64,000 nucleotides of DNA from Candidatus Latescibacterota bacterium (GCA_022820485.1 JAJEFJ010000106.1:1-64000); one strand, 5' to 3'. Shown: positions 1 to 8,376, numbered from the stretch's first letter. A program made the numbers and translations. Notes: a model not told the origin generated them from the letters alone.

Positions 1-1
1 C

Positions 2-202
2 CGTCCGATACTTTGCTCATTACAGGCTCTTTGGGAAGAGAGGAACGTGTTTCTTGTCGGAAACCAAAAACCACGAACCAATCTAACCGGAGAGCCTGCA
101 CCATTTCAAGACCTTCGAGATCCTTTCATGCAACAACGCCCGATGCAGCGAAAAATGCAGATGATTCCCGTAACGGTTGAAGAGGGCTACGAGATTGCCT
201 GA
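2..202 (+). CDS. Possible 3' end of a gene cut by the window edge
   Basis: One reading frame is open from base 2 to a TGA at 200-202 (66 codons), so a gene entering from the left could end here. The peptide ends MIPVTVEEGYEIA and I recognise no domain in it. Third-position GC is lower than in the next gene, so chance is possible. If real, it lies 63 bp upstream of the mannonate dehydratase gene on the same strand. Confidence 0.3.
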   Translation, partial: RPILCSLQALWEERNVFLVGNQKPRTNLTGEPAPFQDLRDPFMQQRPMQRKMQMIPVTVEEGYEIA

Positions 203-265
203 AATCCCGCGGCTAGTGACATCGCCAACTTCCACGCCGCTCAAAACAAAACGAAAGGATCAGCT

Positions 266-1246
266 ATGAAAATCGCTTTAGCACTCGGACCAGACGCCAG
301 CGCCGTATCGACCTTCGGTACCCAGTGCGGCGTCGAGCACGCCGTCGGCACCTTTGGCCTCGCGCCGATACCGGATAAACCAATCGACGACGAAGCGCAG
401 CCGTTCAGCCGCCAATCCCTGGCCCATTTCAAGGCTCAGTACGAGCAAAACGGCTATCACCTGTCGGTCATTGAAAGCCGTCCACCCATGGAAAAGATCA
501 AGTTGGCCCAGCCGGGGCGCGACGAAGAAATCGCCGTCGTCTGCGAGTTTATCCGCAACATGGGGGCGGTCGGCATCCCAGTGTGGTGCCCTGCGTGGAT
601 GCCGATCCTCTTCGTGATTCGCACGTCGTCCGAAATCCCGACGCGCGGCGGCGCCAAGGTGACCGGCTTCGACCTCGAAGAATTCAACAAGACTCACTCC
701 GCAGGCGAGCACGGCGAAGTCACCGAGGAGGACCAGTGGGACAACCTGAAATACTTCCTCGAACGCGTTGTCCCAGTCGCCGAAGAGGCCAACGTCAAGC
801 TCGCCATGCACCCCGACGATCCGCCCCTGTCGCCGATCCAGGGCATCGCCCGCATCATCAGCAGCGTTGAGAACTACCAGAAGATGGTCGATCTCGTTCC
901 CAGCCCAGCAAACGGCATCGGCCTCTGTCAGGGCAACTTCGGCCTGATGACCGACGACCTGCCGAGCGTCATTCGCCATTTTGGCGAGCAGCAGAAGATC
1001 CACTTCGTCCATTTCCGCGACATCAGGGGCACGCCGGAGAAATTCGACGAGGCTTTCCACGACGACGGCAAGCACGACATGGCAGCCTGTGTCAGGGCCT
1101 ATCGCGACACTGGGTACGAGGGAGTTGCACGTCCCGACCATTTTCCACAGTTAACCTACGAGGATTTCGTCGATGTGCACTCAATGGAGCGCCTCTACGC
1201 CATTGGCTACATGAGGGGCCTGATCGAGGCGGTGTACAGCGAATGA
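266..1246 (+). CDS. uxuA: Mannonate dehydratase (UxuA family)
   Basis: UxuA enzymes dehydrate D-mannonate to 2-keto-3-deoxygluconate in cytoplasmic hexuronate breakdown. The 326-residue product shows the family blocks MHPDDPP (181-187), GLCQGNFG (219-226), HFVHFRDIRG (246-255) and RPDHFP (289-294). H182, C221, H249 and D291 are the likely Mn-binding set, by analogy with characterised UxuA. The C-terminus YAIGYMRGLIEA is also typical. It is shorter than the enterobacterial enzyme (about 394) but within the range of the short subfamily. A GAAAGGA ribosome site lies 8-14 bp before the ATG. An epimerase and an amidohydrolase follow on the same strand, which suggests a sugar-acid catabolic cluster. 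The family call is firm; the exact aldonate substrate is not shown. Confidence 0.88.
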   Translation: MKIALALGPDASAVSTFGTQCGVEHAVGTFGLAPIPDKPIDDEAQPFSRQSLAHFKAQYEQNGYHLSVIESRPPMEKIKLAQPGRDEEIAVVCEFIRNMGAVGIPVWCPAWMPILFVIRTSSEIPTRGGAKVTGFDLEEFNKTHSAGEHGEVTEEDQWDNLKYFLERVVPVAEEANVKLAMHPDDPPLSPIQGIARIISSVENYQKMVDLVPSPANGIGLCQGNFGLMTDDLPSVIRHFGEQQKIHFVHFRDIRGTPEKFDEAFHDDGKHDMAACVRAYRDTGYEGVARPDHFPQLTYEDFVDVHSMERLYAIGYMRGLIEAVYSE

Positions 1247-1304
1247 CCGAAGAGCACCGGGCGCAGGTCCCTAGCTGCGATACCGTCTCTCAGGAGGAGT
1301 GCTT

Positions 1305-2048
1305 ATGAACGTGGCCATTATGGGTGCCGCCGGGTGGGTTGGCCGGGCCGTGCTGGAAAACTTCGCCGGTCGCCACCAAGTGCGCGCCTTCGATTACAGT
1401 CCCGAAGCTTGGGCGACGTACCGCCGCTTCGACGGCGACTGGGAGGGAGAAAAGCGCTACGGGGACATCGCCGACTTCCACGCCGTCCACAGGACCTTGG
1501 AAGGCATGGACGGCGTCGTCCACCTAGCCGCCTACTTTGGCTACGAAAACCCACCCGAGGACGATGTGAATCCCTTTCTCATCAACCTCAAGGGGATGTG
1601 GAACGTCTTAGAGTCGGCCCGTCGTCACCAGCTCAAACGAGTGGTACACATGGGCTCCTGCGTCGTGCAACATCCAGACGGCCTTTTCCTGTCTTCGGAT
1701 GTCCGCAGCAAGGAAGGAAGCCCGTACGGCATCTCAAAGCGCCTGCAGGAGGAAATGTGCCGCCAATATCACGACGCCTACGGCTTGCGGATCATCGTTT
1801 TCCGGCCCTGTAGCATCGGCGATAGCAGGCTCGGCATCAGTCGAGACGGCAACCCCGCGCGCGGCGGCGTTAGCTGGGTCTGCCGACACGATCTAGCGGA
1901 GGCCTGCCACCTAGCCCTCACATCCGAGACCATTGATTTCGACATCATGCACACGGCCAGCCACCCGGACGCGGATAAGTACTGCAACGTCGCCCGGTCC
2001 CGTGAGCTACTAGGCCTGGAATACAAAGGACACTTTCCCGGCGATTAA
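1305..2048 (+). CDS. NAD(P)-dependent epimerase/dehydratase (extended SDR)
   Basis: A Rossmann-fold enzyme of the extended short-chain dehydrogenase family, 247 residues. The N-terminal dinucleotide motif GAAGWVGR is at residues 7-14. The serine strand HMGSCVV and the catalytic pair in YGISK (Tyr and Lys three residues apart) are present. These proteins oxidise, epimerise or dehydrate sugars and sugar acids; the substrate cannot be read from the sequence. I chose the ATG at 1305 because AGGAGG ends 7 bp before it; an in-frame GTG at 1299 overlaps that site. It sits 58 bp after the mannonate dehydratase gene and 26 bp before the amidohydrolase, so co-transcription is likely. A role similar to uronate dehydrogenase is possible but unproven. 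Confidence 0.82.
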   Translation: MNVAIMGAAGWVGRAVLENFAGRHQVRAFDYSPEAWATYRRFDGDWEGEKRYGDIADFHAVHRTLEGMDGVVHLAAYFGYENPPEDDVNPFLINLKGMWNVLESARRHQLKRVVHMGSCVVQHPDGLFLSSDVRSKEGSPYGISKRLQEEMCRQYHDAYGLRIIVFRPCSIGDSRLGISRDGNPARGGVSWVCRHDLAEACHLALTSETIDFDIMHTASHPDADKYCNVARSRELLGLEYKGHFPGD

Positions 2049-2074
2049 ACCCTCGGATAAGAATAAGGAGCACC

Positions 2075-3217
2075 ATGCCCCACTACGACGTCCTACTCAA
2101 AAACGGCCATCTCATCGACCCCAAAAACAACATCGACGGCCCGGCCGACCTCGCCGTCAAAGACGGCAAAATCGCCGCTGTGGGGCCGCAGTTGCCCGGC
2201 ACTGCGGAACGACAAGCCGATGTCGGTGGCCTCTACGTCACCCCCGGCCTCATCGACATCCACCTGCACGTGTACGGCGGCTTCAATGCTTGGCTCTTCC
2301 CCGACCCCCACAATCTGCCGCACGGCGTCACCACCTGCGTCGATACGGGCGGCGCTGGGTACAAGGACATTGCAGATTTCAAAGAAACCATCATGGACCA
2401 GTCCATCACCCGGGTCCTCGCCTTTGTCAACATCGTCGGCGCGGGCATGACCGGCCCGCCTGAGCAGGACACCACCGACATGGACCCCATCCCCTGCGCC
2501 GCCGCGGTCGAGCGCTACCCCGACCACGTCGTCGGGGTCAAATCGGCCCACTTTGGCGGACCGGGGTGGGAATCGACCGGCGGGGCCATTGAAGCAGCGC
2601 GGCGGGCCGGTAGCATTGTCATGGTCGATTTCTCGCCCAAACCCACCCGCACGTATCCCGAACTGATCGACCGCTACAGCCCCGGCGACATCCACACCCA
2701 CTGCTACTCCATGCGCACGCCCATGCTCGACGACAACGACCGCATTTTCGACTTCGTCTGGCAGGCCCGCGAGCGCGGCGTGATTTTCGACTTGGGCCAC
2801 GGCAACGCCTCCTTCCGCTTCCACATCGCCGTGCCAGCTATGGCCCAAGGCTTCCCGCCCGATACCATCAGCACGGATCTGCACCGCCGTAGCCGCCTGC
2901 TGCCCAATGCCACCATGAACATCACCATGTCGAAAATGCTGGCCTTGGGGATGCCGCTGCAAGAGGTCATCTACCGCTCGACCCAGCGCCCCGCCGAAGT
3001 CATCCGTCGGCCCGAATTAGGCCACCTGAGCGTAGGTGCAGAAGCCGATGTGGCAGTGCTGGCCGTACACGAAGGCCGCTTCGGCTTTGTCGATGCCACT
3101 CGCAGCACCCTGCAAGGCAGCCAAAAAATAGAGGGCCGCATGACCCTGCGAGCCGGCGAAATTGTCTGGGATCAGGACGGTTTGAGCTTGCCGTCGTGGG
3201 AGGAAGGGGCGCGCTAA
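2075..3217 (+). CDS. Amidohydrolase of the dihydroorotase-like/deacetylase group
   Basis: A metal-dependent hydrolase of 380 residues with the amidohydrolase layout: a small N-terminal beta-sandwich (LLKNGHLIDPKN), then the TIM-barrel metal motif HLH at residues 63-65. K156 in VVGVKSAHFGG is the likely carbamylated bridging lysine. Further metal-site candidates are THC in DIHTHC and TDLHRRSR. The closest family is the dihydroorotase-like deacetylases (COG3964 type), which hydrolyse acylated amino or hydroxy acids rather than dihydroorotate. An AAGGAG ribosome site precedes the ATG. It is the last gene of the run starting at 266 and converges on the outer-membrane-type gene, with a palindrome between the two. 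The physiological substrate is unknown. Confidence 0.8.
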   Translation: MPHYDVLLKNGHLIDPKNNIDGPADLAVKDGKIAAVGPQLPGTAERQADVGGLYVTPGLIDIHLHVYGGFNAWLFPDPHNLPHGVTTCVDTGGAGYKDIADFKETIMDQSITRVLAFVNIVGAGMTGPPEQDTTDMDPIPCAAAVERYPDHVVGVKSAHFGGPGWESTGGAIEAARRAGSIVMVDFSPKPTRTYPELIDRYSPGDIHTHCYSMRTPMLDDNDRIFDFVWQARERGVIFDLGHGNASFRFHIAVPAMAQGFPPDTISTDLHRRSRLLPNATMNITMSKMLALGMPLQEVIYRSTQRPAEVIRRPELGHLSVGAEADVAVLAVHEGRFGFVDATRSTLQGSQKIEGRMTLRAGEIVWDQDGLSLPSWEEGAR

Positions 3218-3242
3218 AAACGGATCATCGTTCCGCCGCCTT

Positions 3243-3270
3243 GTAGGGGCGGTTCGCGAACCGCTCCTAC
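3243..3270. repeat. GTAGGGGCGG palindrome between convergent genes
   Basis: A near-perfect 28-bp palindrome (14-bp arms, one mismatch) lies between the amidohydrolase and the minus-strand outer-membrane gene. No T-run follows on either side. Its outer sequence GTAGGGGCG recurs at 34724 and 39564, so it belongs to a dispersed REP-like family. The right arm contains the TAG stop of the minus-strand gene. Confidence 0.75.
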
Positions 3271-5990
3271 TGCAACCCGGCGTAGAGCGTGACAAAACTC
3301 TGAGTAGCGGTCAGCGTCTCGGCCTCCGCAAAATCCTTGCGCTCCACCACAAAGCCAGCCAGAGCTTGAATCCGATACCCTAGATAGGCCGACTCCGTCG
3401 CCAACTGGAAAGCCCAACTCAGCGAGTTGAAGTCCTCGCTATCTCGGTCTAAATCGTTGAAAAAGGCGTACTCCACCCCAACCTGCGCCCGAGTCGCCGA
3501 CAAAAGCTGAGTCTCCAACAACACCGAAACCAACTCCAGCAGCGTCGTTTGCTTCTCCTGGTCAAACAGCGACCGGCTCTGTTGCACCCACTCGCTCTTC
3601 CAGCGCGGCTCCACAGTAACGCCCTGCCAAGCGTAGCGGTAACTCGCCTTGTTGATCAAGCCAAAGAAAAAGTCCGCCGGAGCCAAGTCGTGCTGCCGAC
3701 GCTGCTTGGCGCTCATCAACTGCCGGAAAAGCACCCAGTTGAGCTTGTTCATCACCTGAAGTTTTTCGCCGGTCAAACTGTGGCCGACGAACAACTGATT
3801 GACCCACGTATCCCGCGCCAACAGCGGATCGTCAAGATACACCAACTGCCCGCCCCGCAAGGTGTTGTCCGGCCGCCACTGCAAGAGCGGATTGGGAATG
3901 TCGTCCGCGACCAACTGGCTCATCTCAAACAGCCGCACCCGACCCCAACGCGGCCACACTCGCTCGTAACCTAACTGCACGTAAGTACTGTGATTCTGGC
4001 GGTCGGCTGAGATCTGCGCCTCGCGCAACGCCCCGGCCTTGAGCTGCCAGTGCCGACCTAGCCCCACGCCGCCATAGACATTGAAGCCAGCCTGATCGCG
4101 GCGATAGGGATAGTCCGGCTCGGTGTCGTTTTCGTACAGGTCAACCCAGAAGTTGTGGTTCATGTCCACGCCAAAGAGGAACTCGGGCCGGTCCACTTGG
4201 AAGCGCAGGAAAGGCTCTTGGTAGTCGGGAATGTTATTGGCCTTGACGCGATTGTCGTTCTGATTGAAGTCGGGCACCAAGTCGTTGTTGAGATCCCAAC
4301 CGGGAAAGACCTGCCGGTCGTCAACCAGGAAATCGGCGCGGAAGGCATCGGGGAAACGATCTTGGTCGTCGTTGTCTTCGACCAGATCAAAGCGGTTGCC
4401 CTGCCGGGCGTAGTCGAGGCCGGTAGTAGTAGTGACAAAAGCCTGAGTGTTGTAGCGCGGGTCAATGGAATACACCTCGCCGAACAACGTGAATGGTTCC
4501 CAGCCTTTCCGCACATTCACCATCCAGGCTGGCGCACTGGGTTGGCCCTTAATCCCGGCCGAAGCCGTGTGAGTTTCCTCAGCGACATTGGGGTATTGAC
4601 GCCAACTCCAACTCAAGTCGTATTCGCCATACAGGTCGAACCCGAGCAAGTCCTCCACCCGAAGCGTGCCGCCGCCCACGGTAGTAGCGGTAGGCAGACC
4701 GTAGGCAAAACTGACCACGCCTAAATTGGAAATGTCCTGCACATTACCCGCCGCCTGCGACACTAGCGTAAAAAAGGGATTTTCCGTCGGCGCAACGTCG
4801 AGCCGGGTAAATCCCTCTTCACCCAAGCCGCGTACCCCCTCGCCTGGGTCGAGCAGCCCCAACTGGCGATCAGAACTCATCCAGACCTGATAGTCATTGG
4901 CCAACACCAGCCGAAATTCTACTGCGACGATCTCCGACTTGTCGGCCGCAGCCCGGTTGACAAACGATGCGCTGTCAAAGTCGTACAGCAGGCTGATTTG
5001 CTCGCTGCCGTCCGCGCTGAGAAAACCCCGCCGCTCCAACCCCCCTTCAATCACCGGACCAAAGCGGATATCCCGGCCCTGCTCCACCGTGCCGTCGCGA
5101 TAGGTGATGATCACGTCCGAGGCGTCCGGGAAAAAGGCCGCACCGCCGCGGCCGTCCTCCGGCGAGTCGTCCTTCAACAGAATCTCGATTTGTCCAACCG
5201 TCTGGTTCTGTTCGTTGGTAAGGGAGCCTTTGTGCAAGGTCTCCACGAGTTGGTCCGCCACGCTATTGGTCTGATGGGCGCTGACCGCGTGCAACCCCAC
5301 CTCGACAAAATCGCCCACCTGCGCTGCAAAACGACCTCCCGCCAAAGACGTGGCATCCGTAAAAGCCCGCTCCGTCTCCTGGACGGCCCTAGGCCCTGAG
5401 ATCAGCGAATGCAGGAAGGTCATTTGATACTTATCCGTGGCCAAGTCCAGTTGGAATCCATTCAAGCGCGGCTTGGAAAAGGCCAGCGGCGTCAGGGTCG
5501 TGCGCAAATTGTTGCTCACTGTCAGCGCGTAGTGATACTGACCCTTCCCGTCTCCGGCGATCACTAGTTGGTTAAACCACCGCTCGAACACATTCGTCTT
5601 GAACAGAGTGCTCCCCGCCTCTTGGGGCCGCGTCTGCGCAGTATTGAACACCAGCCAGCCCTGAGTCAGGTAATTCCCATACAAGTCGTAGAAGTAATCC
5701 CCCTGCAAATCGACCTCCACGTAGCGCCGGTACGGCAGCCGCGCCCGGTTGGTGTACTGCCACTGCCGCCAGCGATATTCTTCGTATAGTTCCTGCGGCA
5801 CGTACCAGCGCCGTACGGCCGGGTCCAGCGCAGCCAGATACACCTCCGGACTCAAGGTCATCAGCCGAGCTTCTGCGCCCTGCTGCAATCCCAGCCGCTT
5901 GCCGTACTCGACCTGAGCAGCGCTGTCGCCGACGAGCGCAAGGCCGAGCAGGAAGAAGCCGCATATTCCGAGCATTGGTTTCAACAGCAA
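3267..5990 (-). CDS. Large secreted, probable outer-membrane beta-barrel protein
   Basis: A 907-residue protein with an N-terminal signal peptide (hydrophobic residues 8-22, likely cut after DSAAQ). The mature part is rich in aromatic residues and alternating beta-strand patterns throughout, as in outer-membrane barrels. An acidic, asparagine-rich stretch around residues 520-610 (DNDDQDRFPD, DLNNDLVPDFNQND, DMNHNFWVD) resembles calcium-binding DxDxD repeats. I do not recognise a named family. The reading frame opens at a TTG at 5990, which keeps a lysine in the signal peptide; an in-frame ATG at 5975 is the alternative. It ends LYAGLQ, without the usual terminal aromatic residue, and its stop codon lies inside the 3243-3270 palindrome. 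It is transcribed away from the sigma-54 cluster. Confidence 0.6.
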   Translation of the reverse strand: MLLKPMLGICGFFLLGLALVGDSAAQVEYGKRLGLQQGAEARLMTLSPEVYLAALDPAVRRWYVPQELYEEYRWRQWQYTNRARLPYRRYVEVDLQGDYFYDLYGNYLTQGWLVFNTAQTRPQEAGSTLFKTNVFERWFNQLVIAGDGKGQYHYALTVSNNLRTTLTPLAFSKPRLNGFQLDLATDKYQMTFLHSLISGPRAVQETERAFTDATSLAGGRFAAQVGDFVEVGLHAVSAHQTNSVADQLVETLHKGSLTNEQNQTVGQIEILLKDDSPEDGRGGAAFFPDASDVIITYRDGTVEQGRDIRFGPVIEGGLERRGFLSADGSEQISLLYDFDSASFVNRAAADKSEIVAVEFRLVLANDYQVWMSSDRQLGLLDPGEGVRGLGEEGFTRLDVAPTENPFFTLVSQAAGNVQDISNLGVVSFAYGLPTATTVGGGTLRVEDLLGFDLYGEYDLSWSWRQYPNVAEETHTASAGIKGQPSAPAWMVNVRKGWEPFTLFGEVYSIDPRYNTQAFVTTTTGLDYARQGNRFDLVEDNDDQDRFPDAFRADFLVDDRQVFPGWDLNNDLVPDFNQNDNRVKANNIPDYQEPFLRFQVDRPEFLFGVDMNHNFWVDLYENDTEPDYPYRRDQAGFNVYGGVGLGRHWQLKAGALREAQISADRQNHSTYVQLGYERVWPRWGRVRLFEMSQLVADDIPNPLLQWRPDNTLRGGQLVYLDDPLLARDTWVNQLFVGHSLTGEKLQVMNKLNWVLFRQLMSAKQRRQHDLAPADFFFGLINKASYRYAWQGVTVEPRWKSEWVQQSRSLFDQEKQTTLLELVSVLLETQLLSATRAQVGVEYAFFNDLDRDSEDFNSLSWAFQLATESAYLGYRIQALAGFVVERKDFAEAETLTATQSFVTLYAGLQ

Positions 5991-6006
5991 CTTCCCTTCT
6001 TACTTC

Positions 6007-6019
6007 CTGATGTTACGCA
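6007..6019 (+). repeat. CTGATGTTACGCA dispersed repeat (variant copy)
   Basis: A 13-bp element differing by one base from three exact copies of CTGACGTTACGCA found between genes at 34676, 36633 (minus) and 39451. It lies just upstream of the minus-strand outer-membrane gene. Confidence 0.55.
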
Positions 6020-6133
6020 CGGGCACCTAGTCCGATGTCATGCTGAGCGTAGCGAAGCATCCCATACCTGATATGTCAGTATAGTAACCACTCTCCAACC
6101 ATGCCGCACCAACTAGTCCGTACGATGATTGGT

Positions 6134-6169
6134 CGCATTAGTGCGATAATTCGACGCATTTGTGCGATA
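6134..6169. promoter_or_regulatory. Paired dyads, possible activator binding sites
   Basis: CGCATTAGTGCGATA (6134-6148) and CGCATTTGTGCGATA (6155-6169) are nearly identical direct copies with a 21-bp period, two helical turns. Each is a dyad (CGCA-N4-TGCG), extended to TCGCA/TGCGA in the first. They lie about 190 bp upstream of the predicted sigma-54 start site, a usual distance for enhancer-binding activators. They could instead regulate the divergent 907-residue gene. Confidence 0.5.
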
Positions 6170-6255
6170 TATCCGCGCACCTTTAGAGCGTTAAGAGAGC
6201 ATTGCAAAGGGCCTGAGAGAGGGGTGAGAAAACGTAGCTTATTTTTTATAACATA

Positions 6256-6284
6256 TTGTTTATCAGTTGTTTAGGATTTATAAA
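6256..6284 (+). promoter_or_regulatory. Weak sigma-70-like promoter candidate
   Basis: TTGTTT (6256-6261) and TATAAA (6279-6284) are separated by 17 bp in an AT-rich patch. AT-richness alone can produce such matches, and the sigma-54 site downstream is a better candidate for this cluster. Confidence 0.25.
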
Positions 6285-6324
6285 ATCGAAGGACGCGGAG
6301 CGATTATCACCCGCTGGTCGCATA

Positions 6325-6342
6325 CTGGCACGGTAATTGCTT
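6325..6342 (+). promoter_or_regulatory. Sigma-54 (RpoN) -24/-12 promoter
   Basis: The sequence CTGGCACGGTAATTGCTT matches the RpoN consensus TGGCACG-N4-TTGCW exactly. The -24 GG is at 6327-6328 and the -12 GC at 6339-6340, which is the required spacing, and a T-run follows as is common. Transcription would start near 6352, about 50 bp before the first small ORF with its perfect ribosome site. It probably drives the small ORFs, the secreted paralogues and the permeases. Confidence 0.72.
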
Positions 6343-6401
6343 TTTAATTACAGAGGCGACATGCCGCACTCGTCCGTAGTGATAGAAAGGAGGTAACGCT
6401 T

Positions 6402-6491
6402 GTGAAGTATGTCGTCCTTAGCACCCTTCGCCATCCCTTGGAGATCGCCTCCGAGAAAATCCAACAAATCAAGCAAAGGAGCTCGTCATGA
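6402..6491 (+). CDS. 29-residue small ORF at the head of the sigma-54 cluster
   Basis: A GTG-started ORF of 29 codons. AAGGAGGT (6387-6394) lies 7 bp before the start, one of the best ribosome sites in the window, so it is probably translated. The peptide (VKYVVLSTLRHPLEIASEKI onward) has a basic, glutamine-rich tail and no recognised domain. Its TGA overlaps the ATG of the next small ORF by 4 bp, so the two may be translationally coupled. It could be a leader peptide, or the leftover start of a larger gene lost from this operon. Confidence 0.45.
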   Translation: MKYVVLSTLRHPLEIASEKIQQIKQRSSS

Positions 6492-6604
6492 AAAAGCGCA
6501 TCATCCAAACGGCCATTAGCCTCACGGCCGGTGGTCTAACGGCCGCTCGTCCCTTCATCTACTTATCGCTGATACTCCATGAGACCCAACACATTAACAG
6601 ATAA
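6488..6604 (+). CDS. 38-residue small ORF with a signal-like N-terminus
   Basis: It starts at an ATG overlapping the stop of the previous small ORF, with AAAGGAG just upstream. The peptide begins MKKRIIQTAISLTAGGLTAA and continues with a hydrophobic stretch (PFIYLSLIL), so it could be a single-pass membrane peptide or a truncated exported protein. It ends 7 bp before the first secreted-paralogue gene. No homologue is recognised. Confidence 0.4.
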   Translation: MKKRIIQTAISLTAGGLTAARPFIYLSLILHETQHINR

Positions 6605-6611
6605 GGAAAAC

Positions 6612-7447
6612 ATGATGAAACCCTTAGCTATTCGCACCCTATATCTCGCCCTAATCGCCGTCTATTTCGCCGTCTCCAGCATTGCCGCCGAGCCCAAACG
6701 CCAGTATGGCCCCTTCTCAGCCCACCCTGACAGTCTCCAAGTCAATATCGACTATCTCCGCAGCTTGGAGATGACGAAGGTTAAGACCGGCTCCGATCTA
6801 CAGCAGGCAGTGAAGGCAATCCCCATCGCGGCTAGCGTCCCAATAACTCCCGAGCAAGAAGCCAACCTGTATGCCTGGCTCTACGACTTGCTCATCGCAT
6901 TTTCCGTCTCTGGCAGTGACAGCCTCGCCGCCGCATTTTACTTGCGCGAAGGCGTTAATAATCCCGACGGAATACAAAAAATAAAAAAAGATCTAGAGAG
7001 TCGGGGGCTTCTAAAAGGCAATACGCCCTTTGACCTCTTCCAAACCAAGCACAGAGCCACACTCGACGACAAAGGCTATGAATACCGCTTTGGCAGTGTG
7101 TCCTTTCTCCATAGTGTATTCAAGGTCTTTGAGATGCAAGGCACTTACGAGAGCTATCTGGACTACGCCCGGAGCCACGGCATGATAGTTGCTGGGTCAG
7201 TATATGGGAACGAGCCCCAATGGAAGGAAGACATTGAGGTCGCCTACAGGCCGGCAAGCATCAGGTATTTACCGACATCATGTTCATAGCCGAAGAGCCC
7301 GAAGAGTCTGTCGGGTGGTTTGCAGGACAGATACGCACCCCTCTCTTTTTTCGACTAGCTTGGGATCCAGAGAAGACGATGTGGCGCTTTGTAGAGGCTT
7401 TCTATAATTCTCAACTACAGCACTTTTTTCTAATTGACTATATGTAA
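6612..7447 (+). pseudogene. First of three secreted paralogues, frameshifted
   Basis: The protein begins with a signal peptide (LAIRTLYLALIAV, cut near SSIAA/EPK) and aligns with the two following genes through the block AWLYDLLIAFSVSGSDSLAA. In frame it stops at 7289 after about 225 residues with an unrelated tail. The missing end is intact in the next frame from about 7241 to a TAA at 7445-7447 (LQAGKHQVFTDIMFIAEEPE, then FFRLAWDPEKTMWRFVEAF), matching the paralogues exactly where the frame breaks. A single missing base near 7241-7244 explains this. It is either a decayed copy or a sequencing error. I chose the ATG at 6612, behind AAGGAA, over the in-frame ATG at 6579. The function is unknown. 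Confidence 0.7.
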
Positions 7448-7506
7448 TCGGCCTTAGCACAAACCTATGACCAACGGCGTCTAGCCGTATCCACAAGGAG
7501 GATACC

Positions 7507-8376
7507 ATGAAACTCTTAACCATTCGCACCCTGTATTTCGCCTTGATCACCATCTTTAGTTCGGCCGCGGCCGAACCTAAATCCCAGTACGGAGGCTTTG
7601 CATCCGATACCGATGGCCACCAAGCCTATCTAGACTACATCCACGGCCTAGAGATGATTCCTGTTGGGACTGGTGCCGAATTGCAGCAGGCTGTCGAGGC
7701 CGTCCCGGTCGAATCGGACATCGCCATCACCCCTGAGCAAGAAGCCGACCTATGCGCTTGGCTCTACGACTTTCTCGTCGCCTTTTCCGCTTCGGGCAGC
7801 GACAGCCTCGCCGCCGCATTTTACCTCCGCGAAGGCGTCAATAATCCCGACGGAATACAAAAAATTAAAGCGCAATTTGCAGCCTTTGAAAGCGGCCCGG
7901 CAGCTACCCAGCTAAAGTCGCTGGGGATGGAGATTCCCCAGCGGTCTGTTGACGATACGCCCTTTGCTCTCTTCCAAGCCATGCACCGCTTCGGTCTCAA
8001 TATGAAGGGGCGTGATTACTTCTTCGGCAACGTCTCCTTCTTAGACAGCAAGTATCGAGTGTTCGAACGGCAAGGCGAGTATGAAAGCTATAGCGATTAC
8101 ACCCAAGCCCACGGATTACTTCCCATAGGCGCTACAATGTGGTCCCCCCAGTTAAGAAAAGAGGTTGAGAAAGGTCTCAAAGCGGGCGAGCAGCGGGTCT
8201 TTGCCCAATTCATGTTCATCGTTGAAGAGCCTGAAGAGTTCGCCAGCTTTGAGGCGACGGTGCGCCATCCGTTTTTCGTGCGACTCGTCTGGAGCCCCAA
8301 AAAAAATATGTGGCGTCTTGTAGAAGCCTTGGTTTCTAATAATGCGCCGGTTCTTTTTTTATTTAATTCCACGTGA
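7507..8376 (+). CDS. Second secreted paralogue, function unknown
   Basis: A 289-residue exported protein with a signal peptide (LLTIRTLYFALITIF, cut near SSAAA/EPK). It shares with its neighbours the opening QYGGFASDTDG, the central helix AWLYDFLVAFSASGSDSLAA, the block FYLREGVNN, and the C-terminal QRVFAQFMFIVEEPEE followed by FFVRLVWSPKKNMWRLVEAL. It has no cysteines and no recognised catalytic motif. Compared with the other two copies it has about 15 extra residues after the REGVNN block. A strong AAGGAGG site precedes the ATG. Three tandem copies upstream of two ABC-2 permeases suggest a periplasmic or surface role linked to those permeases, but this is inference only. Confidence 0.65.
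   Translation: MKLLTIRTLYFALITIFSSAAAEPKSQYGGFASDTDGHQAYLDYIHGLEMIPVGTGAELQQAVEAVPVESDIAITPEQEADLCAWLYDFLVAFSASGSDSLAAAFYLREGVNNPDGIQKIKAQFAAFESGPAATQLKSLGMEIPQRSVDDTPFALFQAMHRFGLNMKGRDYFFGNVSFLDSKYRVFERQGEYESYSDYTQAHGLLPIGATMWSPQLRKEVEKGLKAGEQRVFAQFMFIVEEPEEFASFEATVRHPFFVRLVWSPKKNMWRLVEALVSNNAPVLFLFNST

Larger units (their letters stand above)
5991..6401. other. Long intergenic control region
   Basis: These 411 bp hold no convincing gene. They contain a CTGATGTTACGCA repeat (6007-6019), a TGCTGAGCGTAGCGAAGCA dispersed-repeat-like stretch (about 6041-6059), two 15-bp dyads spaced 21 bp apart, an AT-rich patch (6240-6290), a sigma-54-type promoter and a strong ribosome site at 6387-6394. They separate the divergently oriented 907-residue gene and the plus-strand secreted-protein/permease cluster. 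Confidence 0.7.

Noticed and set aside
278..1141. 287-codon frame on the minus strand
   Set aside because: It lies opposite the mannonate dehydratase gene, encodes no recognisable domain and has no ribosome site. The plus-strand product has clear family motifs.
3243..3270. Palindrome as a classical intrinsic terminator
   Set aside because: The stem is strong but no T-run follows on either strand. It was kept as a repeat, with termination only possible.
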